A stretch of DNA of 64,000 nt from Delftia acidovorans (GTDB lineage: Bacteria > Pseudomonadota > Gammaproteobacteria > Burkholderiales > Burkholderiaceae_C): NCBI GenBank assembly GCA_031286585.1, contig JAITUC010000005.1:1-64000 (forward strand). Reading direction: 5' to 3'. Positions 51,245 through 60,828 of this stretch are shown here, in pieces. The position numbers were made by a program, and so were the translations under genes. Under the pieces are notes generated by a model that saw only the letters and a list, made by a program, of their open reading frames with translations, was not told the DNA's origin and ran no database searches. How positions within the stretch are numbered: position 1 is the first letter of the stretch; each line of letters starts with the position of its first letter.

Positions 51245-53071
51245 CTACAGCACGGCGGGCTCCCCGCTTTGCTGCAGCGCCCACATGTCCGCATAGCGCC
51301 CGCCCGCCGCGACCAGCTGGGCATGGGTGCCGCGCTCGACGATGCGGCCCGCGTCCATGACCAGGATCTCGTGCGCATCGACCACCGTGGACAGGCGGTG
51401 GGCAATCACCAGCGCCGTCTTGTTGCGCGCGGCGCTTTGCAGCTCGGCCTGGATGGCGCGCTCGTTGGCCGAGTCCAGCGCCGAGGTCGCCTCGTCGAAG
51501 ATCAGGATGGGCGGGTCCTTGAGCAGGGTGCGCGCAATCGCCACGCGCTGCTTTTCGCCGCCCGACAGCTTGAGACCGCGCTCGCCCACGCGCGTGGCAT
51601 AGCCCTGGGGCGTAGCCTCGATGAAGTCGTGGATGCGCGCGGCGCGCGCGGCCGCCACCACCTGCTCGCGGCTGGCGCCGGGGCGGCCGTAGGCGATGTT
51701 GTATTCCACCGTGTCGTTGAACAGCACCGTGTCCTGCGGCACGATGCCCACGGCCCCGCGCACGCTGTCCTGGGTCAGCTCGCGCAGGTCGTGCCCGGCG
51801 ATGCGCACATGGCCGGACTGCACGTCGTAGAAGCGGAAGATCAGCCGCGCCAGCGTGCTCTTGCCCGAGCCCGAAGGGCCGACCACGGCCACGGTCTTGC
51901 CGGCTGGAATGGTGAAGCTCACGTCCTTGAGGATGGGCCGCTCGGGGTCATAGGCGAAGTCCACATGCTCGAAGCGCAGCTCGGGCGGCGCGCCGTCTGC
52001 CGGCAGGGGCCGGGCGCCGGGCGCATCGGCCACCTCGCGCTCCTTGTCCATGAGGGTGAACATGCGCTCCAGGTCGGTCAGGCTCTGCTTGATCTCGCGG
52101 TAGATCACACCCAGAAAGCCCAGCGGGATGTAGAGCTGGATCATGAAGGCATTGACCATGACCAGGTCGCCCAGCGACAGCCGCCCGTCCACCACGCCCT
52201 GCGTGGCCCGCCAGAGGATGGCGACCAGGGCCGTGGCGATGATCAGCTGCTGCCCGCAGTTGAGCAGGCTCAGAGTGGTCTGGCTCTTGAGGCGCACGCG
52301 GCGCAGCTGCTCCAGGTTTTCGTCATAGCGCCGCGCCTCGAAGCCCTCGTTGCCGAAGTACTTGACGGTCTCGTAGTTCAGCAGCGAGTCGATGGCCTTG
52401 GTGTGGGCCGCCGACTCCTGGGCATTGGCCTCGCGCCGAAAGCGCGTGCGCCACTCGGTCACCGTGACGGTGAAGGTGATGTAGAACACCAGCGCCGCCA
52501 GCGTGATGACCGCGAACCAGATGTCGAAGCGCAGCGCCAGGATGCCCAGCACCAGCGCCATTTCGATGAAGGTGGGCAGGATGCTGTAGAGCGAATACGA
52601 AATCAGCGACTCGGTGCTGCGCACGCCGCGCTCGATGTCGCGCGTCATGCCGCCGGTCTGGCGCTCCAGGTGAAAGCGCAGGCTCAGCGCATGCAGGTGC
52701 TCGAAGGTGGACAGCGCAATCGCCCGCGAGGCACCCTGCGTGGCCTTGGCGAAGACCAGGTCTCGCAGCTCGGTGAACAGCGAACTGGAAAAGCGCAGCA
52801 GCCCGTAGGCCAGCAGCAGGGCCACGGGCACGACCAGCACGGCCCGGGCGTCGCCGGCCTTCAGATCCAGCGCATCGACCAGGTGCTTGAGCAGCACCGG
52901 CACGCCCACGTTGGCGAGCTTGGCCCCGACCATGAAGCCCAGCGCCGCCAGCACGCGCCACTTGTATTGCCACAGGTAGGGCAGCAGGCGCCGCAGCGCG
53001 TTCCAGTCCCGCGAGGGTGCCGGGGTTGGGACTAAGGGTAAATCCGTAGGAGAAGCGCTCTCGCGTCGCAT
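51245..53071 (-). CDS. Atm1-type ABC exporter (fused membrane and ATPase domains)
   Basis: A 608-residue half-transporter. Six membrane helices up to about residue 340 with the Atm1-like [40 protein letters not shown] and [15 protein letters not shown] stretches. ATPase domain: [12 protein letters not shown] (Walker A), [16 protein letters not shown] (signature), [12 protein letters not shown] (Walker B). Dimeric Atm1/ABCB7 proteins export glutathione-linked persulfides or metal complexes, in cells linked to iron-sulfur assembly or metal resistance. Start at ATG 53071; a TTG three codons upstream is possible. Confidence 0.93.
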   Translation of the reverse strand: MRRESASPTDLPLVPTPAPSRDWNALRRLLPYLWQYKWRVLAALGFMVGAKLANVGVPVLLKHLVDALDLKAGDARAVLVVPVALLLAYGLLRFSSSLFTELRDLVFAKATQGASRAIALSTFEHLHALSLRFHLERQTGGMTRDIERGVRSTESLISYSLYSILPTFIEMALVLGILALRFDIWFAVITLAALVFYITFTVTVTEWRTRFRREANAQESAAHTKAIDSLLNYETVKYFGNEGFEARRYDENLEQLRRVRLKSQTTLSLLNCGQQLIIATALVAILWRATQGVVDGRLSLGDLVMVNAFMIQLYIPLGFLGVIYREIKQSLTDLERMFTLMDKEREVADAPGARPLPADGAPPELRFEHVDFAYDPERPILKDVSFTIPAGKTVAVVGPSGSGKSTLARLIFRFYDVQSGHVRIAGHDLRELTQDSVRGAVGIVPQDTVLFNDTVEYNIAYGRPGASREQVVAAARAARIHDFIEATPQGYATRVGERGLKLSGGEKQRVAIARTLLKDPPILIFDEATSALDSANERAIQAELQSAARNKTALVIAHRLSTVVDAHEILVMDAGRIVERGTHAQLVAAGGRYADMWALQQSGEPAVL

Positions 53072-53112
53072 GGAAGACAATTCTCAGTTGTTATATTGAT
53101 CCGATTGTGCCC

Positions 53113-53589
53113 ATGCCACCCCGTCCCGACCTCCCGCCCCATCCCTTGCCCGCAGACAAGGAGCTGGTTCTCAAGGTCATTCCCATGCCCGCCGACGTCA
53201 ACGCCAATGGCGACATCTTCGGCGGCTGGGTCATGGCGCAGGTCGACCTGGCAGGCTCGGTGCTGCCATCTCGCCTGGGCCAGAGCCGCATGGTCACCGT
53301 GGCCGTGAACGAGTTCATCTTCAAGCAGCCCGTGCGCGTGGGCGACATCCTGTCGTTCTACTCCAGCGTGCAGCGCGTGGGCCGCACCTCGGTCACGGTC
53401 GATGTCGAGGTCTATGCCGAGCGCTTTGCCGACCAGGGCCGCTTCGTCAAGGTGACCGAAGCCCTGCTGACCTATGTGGCCATCGACGGCCAGGGCAAGC
53501 CCCAGTCGCTGCCGGACAACGACCAGGTGCGTTCCTGGCGCGCAGCGGCCGAGCGCAATGCGCAACGCAAGCAGCAGCAGGCAGGCTGA
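53113..53589 (+). CDS. Acyl-CoA thioesterase (YciA-like, hotdog fold)
   Basis: A 158-residue hotdog protein. Conserved KVIPMPADVNANGDIFGGWVMAQVDLAGSV with the catalytic-type aspartate, followed by VNEFIFKQPVRVGDILSFYSSVQRVGRTSVTVDVEVYAE. YciA-type enzymes hydrolyse short and medium acyl-CoA. No ribosome site before the ATG at 53113; a TATATT box at 53092-53097 could give a very short leader. It is divergent from the Atm1-type exporter. Confidence 0.9.
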   Translation: MPPRPDLPPHPLPADKELVLKVIPMPADVNANGDIFGGWVMAQVDLAGSVLPSRLGQSRMVTVAVNEFIFKQPVRVGDILSFYSSVQRVGRTSVTVDVEVYAERFADQGRFVKVTEALLTYVAIDGQGKPQSLPDNDQVRSWRAAAERNAQRKQQQAG

Positions 53590-53614
53590 ACCCGCCTGCG
53601 CCTCTGCAGCCATG

Positions 53615-53645
53615 AAAAAAAGCGACCTTCGCAGGTCGCTTTTTC
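53615..53645. terminator. Bidirectional terminator
   Basis: AAAAAGCGACCT-TCGC-AGGTCGCTTTTT (53617-53644) between the converging thioesterase and bactofilin genes. T runs on both strands, so it can end both transcripts. Confidence 0.9.
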
Positions 53646-53665
53646 ATTTCCGGTGCAGGAAGGGC

Positions 53666-54334
53666 TCAGGCCAGCGATGGCGTGACGCGCGGCTGCAGCG
53701 AGGCCGCTGCGCTGGCCGCAGCCAGGGCGGCGGAACTGCTGGCGGCGCTGTCGCTGGAAGCGGCCGACGAGGAAGAGGACAGGCTGGAGGCGCCGGACGC
53801 CACAGCCGAACCCGACGAGGACGAGCGCGGCGAGGAGCCCGCTTCGATCTGGCCCGTGAGTTCGCCGCCCTCTTCGATCACCACCTTGCCGTAGCGGATC
53901 TTGCCGCTGACCTTGCCCGTGCCGTAGATGACCAGCTTCTCGCGCACGGTCAGCGTGCCGTCGAACACGCCATGGATCTCGGCGATATCGATCTCGGCCG
54001 TGCCGTGGAAGGCACCCTGCTCGGCGATCTGGATCACGCGCGAGTCCATGGTGGCCTCCACCGTGCCTTCGACGACCAGCGTGTCGCAGTCGGTGATCTC
54101 CACGCCCTTGAGCTTGATGTTGGGGCCCACGGTGAGCTTGCTGCCCGGAGAGTCCTGCGACGCAGGCGAGGCCTGGCGCTGGGTGGATGCCGGGCTGGTC
54201 ACGCTGGCACTGGGCATGACGGCCCCCGAAGGACTGCCGCCCGCGCCGACAGCGCCTGTGCCGCTGCCCAGGGTGTTGCGGGAGGTGAAAGCATCGTTGT
54301 CGCGCTTGCCAAAGAACGGGTTCTGAACAGCCAT
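53666..54334 (-). CDS. Bactofilin-family cytoskeletal protein
   Basis: A 222-residue protein with the bactofilin core at about residues 65-165 (LTVGPNIKLKGVEITDCDTLVVEGTVEATMDSRVIQIAEQGAFHGTAEIDIAEIHGVFDGTLTVREKLVIYGTGKVSGKIRYG), flanked by disordered Ser/Ala/Thr-rich tails. Bactofilins form right-handed beta-helix filaments on the membrane and can direct wall or polar machinery. AAGGAGACCCACCC sets the ATG at 54334. No LytM peptidase partner is adjacent, which is common elsewhere. Confidence 0.92.
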   Translation of the reverse strand: MAVQNPFFGKRDNDAFTSRNTLGSGTGAVGAGGSPSGAVMPSASVTSPASTQRQASPASQDSPGSKLTVGPNIKLKGVEITDCDTLVVEGTVEATMDSRVIQIAEQGAFHGTAEIDIAEIHGVFDGTLTVREKLVIYGTGKVSGKIRYGKVVIEEGGELTGQIEAGSSPRSSSSGSAVASGASSLSSSSSAASSDSAASSSAALAAASAAASLQPRVTPSLA

Positions 54335-54553
54335 GGGTGGGTCTCCTTCGGAAAAATCCGATGCTACGCACACGAACTGGCAACAAATGCCGGCATCTCG
54401 CAAGAAAAGTAACTGGATGGTTCTCCCGTTTCATGTGCTTGCAAGCCTTTCGGGATCACACACCAAGAGGCCCGGCGTCGCGCAGTAGACATGCGCAAAT
54501 CAATATGTGCATCTACACTCATTTCCGTTCCCGGCCACCCGCCATTACGCGAA

Positions 54554-55021
54554 ATGACCTCACCCACACCCCGCGCCGCCGATCCGGTCTGCACCTGCTT
54601 CATGGTGCGCAGCCTGTCGCGCAAGATCTCCCAGCTCTATGACGACACGCTGGCGCCCAGCGGCCTGCGCGGCACGCAGTTCAGCCTGCTGGTGCAGGCG
54701 CGCAATGCGCCGGACGGCCCGCCCACGGTCTCGGCCCTGGCCGAGCAGTTGCACACCGACCGCACGACGATGACGCGCAACCTGCGCACGCTGCAGCAGG
54801 CCGGCTTCATCGACCTGGTCCCAGGCGCGGATGCGCGCAGCCGCTGCGTGGTCGTCACGCCCGAAGGCCGCGCCCGCATCCGCGAGGCCGCCGCCCTGTG
54901 GCGCCAGGCCCAGCAGCGCGTGCGCGAGCTGTGCGGCAGCGAGCAGATCGGCGCGCTCGAAAGCCTGGTGCTGAGCATGCTGCCCGTGCTGGAAACCGCC
55001 ACGCAGGAGAGCGCGGCATGA
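54554..55021 (+). CDS. MarR-family transcriptional regulator
   Basis: A 155-residue MarR. Winged helix: GLRGTQFSLLVQARNAPDGPPTVSALAEQLHTDRTTMTRNLRTLQQAGFIDLVPGADARSRCVVVTPEGRARIREA. The N-terminal CTCF segment holds two cysteines (CTC), which may sense redox or thiol-reactive agents. Start at the ATG of 54554 without an obvious ribosome site. Its stop overlaps the MATE pump start by four bases, so it most likely represses the pump. Confidence 0.92.
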   Translation: MTSPTPRAADPVCTCFMVRSLSRKISQLYDDTLAPSGLRGTQFSLLVQARNAPDGPPTVSALAEQLHTDRTTMTRNLRTLQQAGFIDLVPGADARSRCVVVTPEGRARIREAAALWRQAQQRVRELCGSEQIGALESLVLSMLPVLETATQESAA

Positions 55022-56397
55022 GCGCCGCCCTGCCCTCCGCAGCCGCTGGCGCCGCGGCCAGCGGGTCCGCGCATCCGTTGGTCAGCGGCCCCATCGCCTC
55101 CACCCTGGTGCGCCTGGCCGTGCCCAACATGGTGGCACTGAGCATGTCGGTGCTGGTCGCCGTGGCAGAGACCTACTACGTGGGGCAGCTGGGAACCGTA
55201 TCGCTGGCGGCCATGGCCCTGGTGTTTCCGCTGGCCATGCTCACGCAGATGATGAGCAACGGTGCCATGGGCAGCGGCGTGTCATCGGCCATCAGCCGCG
55301 CGCTGGGGGCGGGCGACGGTGCGCGTGCCTCGGCACTGGCCCTGCACGCCATCGTGATCGGCGCCATCGCGGGCCTGCTGTACTCGCTCATCTTCGTGCT
55401 CTGCGGCGCCACCTTCTACGGCTGGCTGGGCGGGCGCGGCGAGGTGCTGGCGGCCGCCACGGGCTTTGGCGCCGTGCTGTTCAGCGGCGCCATCCTGGTG
55501 TGGCTGTGCAATACGCTGGCCTCGGTGGTGCGGGGCACGGGCAATATGCGCATGCCGTCGGCCGTGATCTTTGCTGCCTCGCTGGTGCAGATCGTGGTGG
55601 GCGGCACGCTGGGGCTGGGCCTGGGGCCCATGCCGCGCTGGGGCATGCCGGGCGTGGCCGTGGGCAACATCGTGGCCATGCTGCTGGCCGTGGCGGCCTT
55701 TCTGGCCTACCTGCAATGGGGCCAGCAGCGGCTGCAGCTGGACTGGCGCACGCCGCGCCTGGCCTGGCCCATGTTCCGCGACATCCTGCGCGTGGGCGCC
55801 CTGGCCTGCCTGTCCCCCGTGCAGACGGCGCTGGCCGCGCTGCTGCTGACAGGCATGGTCGCCCGCCTGGGTCCGCTGGCCCTGGCCGGCTACGGCATAG
55901 GCCAGCGGCTGGAGTTCCTGCTGATCCCCATGGCCTTCGGCGTGGGCATGGCCGCCGTGCCCATGGTGGGCATGGCCATGGGCGCCGGCCAGGTGGCACG
56001 CGCGCGCCGCGTGGCCTGGTCGGGCGGCGCCATGGCGGCCGCCCTGCTGGGCGTGCTGGGCCTGGTGGTCATGGTCTGGCCGCAGCTGTGGTCGGGCATC
56101 TTCACCAGCGACCCGGCCGTACGCGCCTACGCCGATCTCTACCTTCGCACCGTGGGCCCGGCCTTCGGGCTGTTCGGCCTGGGACTGGTGCTGTACTTCG
56201 CCTCCCTGGGCGCAGGCCGCGTCTGGGCCCCCGTACTGGCCGGCACGGTGCGCCTGCTGATCGTGGTGGTGGGCGGCGGCTGGCTCATGTCCAGCGGCCT
56301 GGGCAGCGCCCAGTCGCTGTTCATCCTGGTCGCCGTGGCCATGGCCGCCTATGGCGCAGGCACGGCCTGGGCCGTGTGGCGCGCGCGCTGGGGGTGA
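55018..56397 (+). CDS. MATE-family multidrug efflux pump
   Basis: A 459-residue pump with 12 membrane helices arranged as two bundles of six (LVRLAVPNMVALSMSVLVAVAETYYVGQLGT ... LAGYGIGQRLEFLLIPMAFGVGMAAVPMVGMAMGAGQ). MATE proteins expel cationic drugs using sodium or protons. It is coupled to the MarR gene by an ATGA overlap. Its 3' end converges on the fatty-acid operon 40 bases away. Confidence 0.93.
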   Translation: MSAALPSAAAGAAASGSAHPLVSGPIASTLVRLAVPNMVALSMSVLVAVAETYYVGQLGTVSLAAMALVFPLAMLTQMMSNGAMGSGVSSAISRALGAGDGARASALALHAIVIGAIAGLLYSLIFVLCGATFYGWLGGRGEVLAAATGFGAVLFSGAILVWLCNTLASVVRGTGNMRMPSAVIFAASLVQIVVGGTLGLGLGPMPRWGMPGVAVGNIVAMLLAVAAFLAYLQWGQQRLQLDWRTPRLAWPMFRDILRVGALACLSPVQTALAALLLTGMVARLGPLALAGYGIGQRLEFLLIPMAFGVGMAAVPMVGMAMGAGQVARARRVAWSGGAMAAALLGVLGLVVMVWPQLWSGIFTSDPAVRAYADLYLRTVGPAFGLFGLGLVLYFASLGAGRVWAPVLAGTVRLLIVVVGGGWLMSSGLGSAQSLFILVAVAMAAYGAGTAWAVWRARWG

Positions 56398-56404
56398 GGA
56401 AAAG

Positions 56405-56432
56405 CAAAAAGAAGGCCCCCAGTCAGCGGGCC
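56405..56432 (-). terminator. Probable terminator of the fatty-acid operon
   Basis: GGCCC (56414-56418) and GGGCC (56428-56432) can pair with a nine-base loop, with a T-rich stretch following on the minus strand. It lies between converging genes. Short stem, so moderate confidence. Confidence 0.5.
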
Positions 56433-56437
56433 ATGCT

Positions 56438-56902
56438 TCAGGAAACGATGTACGCCGCCGTCCCTGTGGACAACAAGCTGCCATCGGCCCCCAGGAATTC
56501 CATGCGCGTGTTGGCCACGCGCGAGCCCAGCCGCAGCACCTCGGCGCGCAGGATGAATTCGCTGCCGATGCCGGGGCGCAGGTAGTCCACGCGCAGGTCG
56601 ATGGTGCCCAGGCGCGAGAAGCGGTGCAGGCGCTGCAGCGGCGCATCGTCCATGTGCCTGGCACCGATGGCGGCCATGACGGACAGGCCGCCCATGGAGT
56701 CCAGGCCGGCGCTGATCACGCCGCCGTGGATGCGCTGGTAGGCCGCATGGCCTATGAGCTCGGGCCGCATGGTGATGCGGCCTTCAACCCGCTCGGGCAG
56801 CACTTCGGTGATGCGCAGCCCCAGCACCTGGTTGAAGGCGATCTGGCGCTCGAATACTTCGCGCAGCCCGGCGATGAACTCGGGCTCGAACTGCACGGGC
56901 AC
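56438..56902 (-). CDS. Hotdog thioesterase (PaaI/YigI-like)
   Basis: A 154-residue hotdog-fold protein with FNQVLGLRITEVLPERVEGRITMRPELIGHAAYQRIHGGVISAGLDSMGG. The GTG at 56902 is favoured because a GAAGG lies eight bases before it; a GTG overlapping the previous stop is also possible. PaaI/YigI-type enzymes cleave acyl-CoA stuck in a pathway. It ends the operon, following the hydratase by 20 bases. Confidence 0.85.
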   Translation of the reverse strand: MPVQFEPEFIAGLREVFERQIAFNQVLGLRITEVLPERVEGRITMRPELIGHAAYQRIHGGVISAGLDSMGGLSVMAAIGARHMDDAPLQRLHRFSRLGTIDLRVDYLRPGIGSEFILRAEVLRLGSRVANTRMEFLGADGSLLSTGTAAYIVS

Positions 56903-56922
56903 CGCAGAGGCCTTCGTGGATT

Positions 56923-57717
56923 TCAGCACTGGCTGAAGTCCGGCTTGCGCTTCTCCATGAAGGCAGTGAATGCCTCCTTGGCAGCTGGGCCAGACATCAG
57001 CTTGCCGAAGCTCGCGCCCTCCTCGGCCATGCGCTCGCGCACCAGGCCGGACTGGCCGGCCTTCATGAGGCGCTTGGTTTCGATCAGGGCCGACAGCGGC
57101 TTGGCGGCCAGCTTCCTGGCCTGGGCCTGCGCCAGTGCATTGCATTCGCTGGGGGGCACGACACGGTTGACCAGGCCCACTTCCAGGGCGGCTTCGGCCA
57201 GGAAGGGCTCGCCCAGCAGCAGGGCCTCGGCCGCGCGGTGGTAGCCGAGCATCTGGGGCAGCAGCAGGCTGGAGGCCGCTTCGGGGCACAGGCCCAGGTT
57301 CACGAAGGGCAGCGAGAAGGCCGCGTTGTCGCCCGCATAGACCAGGTCGCAGTGCAGCAGCAAGGTGGTGCCGATGCCCACGGCCGGGCCGCAGACGGCG
57401 GCGATCACGGGCTTGGGAAAGGCGGCGATGTTGTGCAGGAAGCGCCAGACGGGGCGCTGCTCGCCCTCCGGCCTGGCGGTGCCGCCGGCCGACTGCTTGA
57501 GGAAGTCGGCAATGTCGTTGCCCGCGCTGAAGATGGCCATGTCGCCCTGGAAGACCACGCAGCGCACGGAGGCGTCTCCGCCGGCCTGCGCCAGCGCATC
57601 GGCCATGCTGGCGTACATGGCCTCGGTGATGGAGTTCTTCTTGTCTGCGCGGTTGAAGGTGATGGTGCAGACACCCGCTTCGGTGTGCACGAGGATGTCC
57701 TGGGTGGTTTCGCTCAT
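56923..57717 (-). CDS. Enoyl-CoA hydratase/isomerase family protein
   Basis: A 264-residue crotonase. AIFSAGNDIADFL and CGPAVGIGTTLLLHCDLVYAG form the oxyanion hole. The PEA segment (GLCPEAASSLLLPQ) keeps a glutamate near the isomerase position, while the first one is replaced (PFVNLG). More similar to enoyl-CoA isomerases or diverged hydratases than to classic crotonase. It is in a full fatty-acid operon, where unsaturated acid isomerisation would be useful (inference). Confidence 0.88.
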   Translation of the reverse strand: MSETTQDILVHTEAGVCTITFNRADKKNSITEAMYASMADALAQAGGDASVRCVVFQGDMAIFSAGNDIADFLKQSAGGTARPEGEQRPVWRFLHNIAAFPKPVIAAVCGPAVGIGTTLLLHCDLVYAGDNAAFSLPFVNLGLCPEAASSLLLPQMLGYHRAAEALLLGEPFLAEAALEVGLVNRVVPPSECNALAQAQARKLAAKPLSALIETKRLMKAGQSGLVRERMAEEGASFGKLMSGPAAKEAFTAFMEKRKPDFSQC

Positions 57718-57733
57718 GATGGTCTTGCCTTGC

Positions 57734-58564
57734 TTATTCCTTGAAATACACGATCTGGTGGCTGCTCGCCAGCATCACGCCGGCCTCGCTCCACAGCTGG
57801 GCGCTCTGGTCGAAGAAGCCGTTGCGGAACTCCTGGCCGTGCGCCTGGGCCAGCAGGTGGCCTGTGCCTGCGGCGGCCAGTTCCTCGCGCCCCGCATGGA
57901 AGTAGACGGTGATGGACACCGTGCCCGCCGGGGTGCGCTGTGCGCGGCGCAGCCACACGCGCGGGAAGAATACGTCAGCCAGGCCGGCCAGCGCGCAAAA
58001 ATCCAGTGCGCGCGGCGGTTCGTCGCGCACCCACAGGCGCGTCAGGCTGTCGGATTCGCGGCCATCCCAGGTCTGGGGAATGATGCCGCCGAGAAAGCGC
58101 ATGTCGTAGCGGTTGAGCCACTCCACGCCCCCCAGCGGCGGCACGCGCGGCACGACGGCGGGCGCAGGCACCTGGGGCATGGCCAGGTCGGTGCCGCCCC
58201 AGGTGCTGCGCCGCACGGCCGTGACGGCCGTGGCCGTGGTGACGACCTGGGCATCGCCGTCCCGGTCGGGCTGGGTGATGGTCAGCAGCCAGTGCTGGGT
58301 GGAGCGGTTGGTGCGCACGGGGCGGGCTTCGATATCGAAGCGCCCCGCTCCCAGCGCGGCCGCATAGTTGACGGTGATGGACAGCGGATCGCCCAGGCAC
58401 AGCGGATGCTGCTGGATGGCACGCACCAGCGCGGCTGCGGTGATGCCGCCGTAGGGGCCCACCATGTTCCAGTAGTCCTGCGTGGTATGTCCCTGGTAGT
58501 GGCCCACGGCGCCGGTGGGCGTGAGCGCCACGGCCTGGTCGAGAGGATGGATATCTGTGCTCAT
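57734..58564 (-). CDS. Acyl-CoA thioesterase, double-hotdog (TesB-like)
   Basis: A 276-residue thioesterase with two hotdog repeats. N-terminal GHTTQDYWNMVGPYGGITAAALVRAI and C-terminal GTVSITVYFHAGREELAAAGTGHLLAQAHGQEFRNGFFDQSAQLWSEAGVMLASSHQIVYF. It releases CoA from acyl-CoA during overload. It starts 16 bases upstream of the hydratase end. Start ATG at 58564, with a weak ribosome site. Confidence 0.87.
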   Translation of the reverse strand: MSTDIHPLDQAVALTPTGAVGHYQGHTTQDYWNMVGPYGGITAAALVRAIQQHPLCLGDPLSITVNYAAALGAGRFDIEARPVRTNRSTQHWLLTITQPDRDGDAQVVTTATAVTAVRRSTWGGTDLAMPQVPAPAVVPRVPPLGGVEWLNRYDMRFLGGIIPQTWDGRESDSLTRLWVRDEPPRALDFCALAGLADVFFPRVWLRRAQRTPAGTVSITVYFHAGREELAAAGTGHLLAQAHGQEFRNGFFDQSAQLWSEAGVMLASSHQIVYFKE

Positions 58565-58601
58565 GGCAAACGAGTGTGATGGCAAGCGGGGTCCGCGTCC
58601 G

Positions 58602-59504
58602 TCAAGCCGGCGACTCTGCGGGTGAGGGAAAGCGCGGGTGGGCAGCGTCAGCCGGCGACCTGGTCCAGCCCGAGAACACGTCCACGGCCCGGCCCCAGAG
58701 CGCCTCGCGCATATCGGCGCGGAAGAAGCCGAAATGCCCTATGCGCCGCAGTTGCAGCGCCTGGGGCTCGATGCGCTCGATGCGGCTGGGCGCATTGGCG
58801 TAGAGCGCGAACAGGTGCTCGGTACCGCGCCAGGTCATGAGTTCGTCGTCGCTCATGGACAGCGCCATGACCGGAAAGCGCACGGCGGCGTAGCTGTGCG
58901 CGGCGGCCTCGCCTTCGGCGCCCACGCTGTAGCGCGGGTTCAGGCACCAGCGGCGCCATTGCAGCATGACGCCGGCCGGCAGGTCGCCCACCTTGCGCAG
59001 GCGCCGGCCCGGAAAGTAGCCGCACAGGCGCGTGGCCACGGGCACCAGCACATGCCAGAAATAGGGAACCATGCGCTTGAGGCGGGGCGCGTTGTCACGC
59101 CAGTAGCCGCTGCCGGCGGCAATGCTCAGCAGCCCGTCCACCAGCTGCGGCGTGCGCAGCAGGCCCGGCAGCTGGGCGCCCAGGCTGTGGCCGACCAGGA
59201 ACAGCGGCTGCTCCGGCAACTGCGCCTTTGCATGAGCGATCACGGCCTCGTAGTCGCGTGCCCAGTCGCAGAGATCGGCATGTACCTCGCGCATGGCGCC
59301 TTGCAGGGAATCACCGTGCCCCCGGTAGTCGAAGCTGGTGACGCGGTAGCCCTGCCCCGCAAGCCAGGTGGCAAAGGCCTCGTAGAAAGCCTGGCGCACC
59401 CCCATGGCCCCGCCGATGACCACGCTGGCGCGCGGCGGGCCAGCGGGCGTGTAGACGCGCAGCGCCAGCGTGGCACCGTCGCTGCTGAGTTGGTGTTGTT
59501 CCAT
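58602..59504 (-). CDS. Alpha/beta hydrolase
   Basis: A 300-residue hydrolase. Nucleophile Ser107 in VGHSLGAQLPGLL; a candidate acid residue is in MSDDELMTWRGTEHLF, and the histidine in RRIGHFGFFRADMREALW. FDYRGHGDSLQGAMREV fits esterase/lysophospholipase-like proteins. AGGAGACAGCC precedes the ATG. It sits downstream of a terminator after the thiolase, so it may be transcribed apart. It could release fatty acids from esters (inference). Confidence 0.88.
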   Translation of the reverse strand: MEQHQLSSDGATLALRVYTPAGPPRASVVIGGAMGVRQAFYEAFATWLAGQGYRVTSFDYRGHGDSLQGAMREVHADLCDWARDYEAVIAHAKAQLPEQPLFLVGHSLGAQLPGLLRTPQLVDGLLSIAAGSGYWRDNAPRLKRMVPYFWHVLVPVATRLCGYFPGRRLRKVGDLPAGVMLQWRRWCLNPRYSVGAEGEAAAHSYAAVRFPVMALSMSDDELMTWRGTEHLFALYANAPSRIERIEPQALQLRRIGHFGFFRADMREALWGRAVDVFSGWTRSPADAAHPRFPSPAESPA

Positions 59505-59569
59505 GGCTGTCTCCTGGTCGGTGCCGTTTCTGTGCCGGCTCGCATGGATGGGAAAGGATGGGTTGAGCG

Positions 59570-59598
59570 GAAAAAACAAAGCCCCGCGAACGGGGCTT
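59570..59598 (-). terminator. Terminator after the fadA-type thiolase
   Basis: AAGCCCCG-CGAA-CGGGGCTT (59579-59598) followed on the minus strand by TTTGTTTTTT. It separates the fadB/fadA pair from the hydrolase. Confidence 0.85.
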
Positions 59599-59608
59599 CG
59601 ATCAACGG

Positions 59609-60805
59609 TCAGACCCGCTCGAAGATGCCGGCGGCGCCCTGGCCCATTCCGACGCACATCGTCACCATGCCGTAGCGCAGTTGCTTGCGGCGCAGCGCAT
59701 GCACCACGGTGGCCGAGCGGATGGCGCCCGTGGCACCCAGAGGGTGGCCCAGGGCAATGGCGCCGCCCATGGGGTTGACCTTGGCGGGGTCCAGGCCCAG
59801 TGTGTTGACCACGGCCAGCGACTGGGCCGCAAAGGCTTCGTTGAGTTCGAACCAGTCGATGTCGTCCTGCTTGAGGCCTGCATAGCGCAGCGCTGCCGGG
59901 ATGGCCTCGATGGGGCCGATGCCCATGATGGCGGGCGGCACGCCCTTGCTGGCATAGCTCACGAAGCGCGCCAGCGGCGTGAGGCCGAAGCGCTGCACGG
60001 CGGCGCCGCTGGCCAGGATCAGCGCGCCTGCGCCATCGCTGGTCTGCGAGCTGTTGCCGGCCGTCACCGAGCCGCGCGCCGCGAACACGGTGCGCAGCTT
60101 GCCCAGGCCTTCCAGGCTGGTGTCGGGACGCGCGCCCTCGTCCAGCTCCACGGTGCGCGTGCGCACCACGGGTTCGCCCTTGGCCAGGTCCAGGCCCCGG
60201 TCGGTGACCTCGATGGGCGTGATCTCGTCCTTGAACTCGCCAGCCTGCTGGGCAGCCAGGGCACGGCGGTGCGACTCCAGCGCAAAGGCGTCCTGCGCAT
60301 CGCGCGAGACCTTCCACTGCTGGGCTACCTTCTCGGCGGTCAGGCCCATGCCGTAGGCAATGCCCACGTCGCCATCGCGCTCGAAGATGGACGGCGACAG
60401 CGAGGGCGCGTTGCCCATCATCGGCACCATGCTCATGCTCTCCACGCCGGCCGCGATCATCACGTCGGCCTCGCCCACGCGGATGCGGTCCGCCGCCATG
60501 GCCACGGCCGACAGGCCCGAGGCGCAGAATCGGTTCACGGTGATGCCACCCACGCTGGTGGGCAGGCCCGCCAGCACGGCGCTGATGCGCGCCACGTTCA
60601 GGCCCTGCTGGGCCTCGGGGATGGCGCAGCCGCAGATGATGTCCTCGATGGCGGCCGGGTCCAGCCCCGGCACCTGGGCCAGCGCGGCCTTCAGCGTGGT
60701 CGCCAGCAGGTCGTCGGGACGGTAGTTGCGGAAAAAGCCCTTGTGCGACTTGCCGATGGGCGTGCGCGTGGCGGCGACGATGTAGGCGTCTTGGATTTGT
60801 TTCAT
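59609..60805 (-). CDS. fadA: 3-ketoacyl-CoA thiolase
   Basis: A 398-residue thiolase. Catalytic Cys94 in NRFCASGLSAV, His354 in ALGHPLGATG, Cys384 in TMCVGMGQGAAGIF, and NEAFAAQS. AGGAGAGACAAGAC sets the ATG at 60805. It completes each beta-oxidation turn with the FadB of the gene just upstream, which stops 23 bases before. The stronger similarity to FadA than to AtoB is by gene context. Confidence 0.94.
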   Translation of the reverse strand: MKQIQDAYIVAATRTPIGKSHKGFFRNYRPDDLLATTLKAALAQVPGLDPAAIEDIICGCAIPEAQQGLNVARISAVLAGLPTSVGGITVNRFCASGLSAVAMAADRIRVGEADVMIAAGVESMSMVPMMGNAPSLSPSIFERDGDVGIAYGMGLTAEKVAQQWKVSRDAQDAFALESHRRALAAQQAGEFKDEITPIEVTDRGLDLAKGEPVVRTRTVELDEGARPDTSLEGLGKLRTVFAARGSVTAGNSSQTSDGAGALILASGAAVQRFGLTPLARFVSYASKGVPPAIMGIGPIEAIPAALRYAGLKQDDIDWFELNEAFAAQSLAVVNTLGLDPAKVNPMGGAIALGHPLGATGAIRSATVVHALRRKQLRYGMVTMCVGMGQGAAGIFERV

Positions 60806-60828
60806 GTCTTGTCTCTCCTCGATCTGCC

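Noticed and set aside
53666..53870. Possible simple-sequence repeat in the bactofilin tail
   Set aside because: Ser/Ala codons vary, so it is low-complexity protein sequence and not a DNA repeat.
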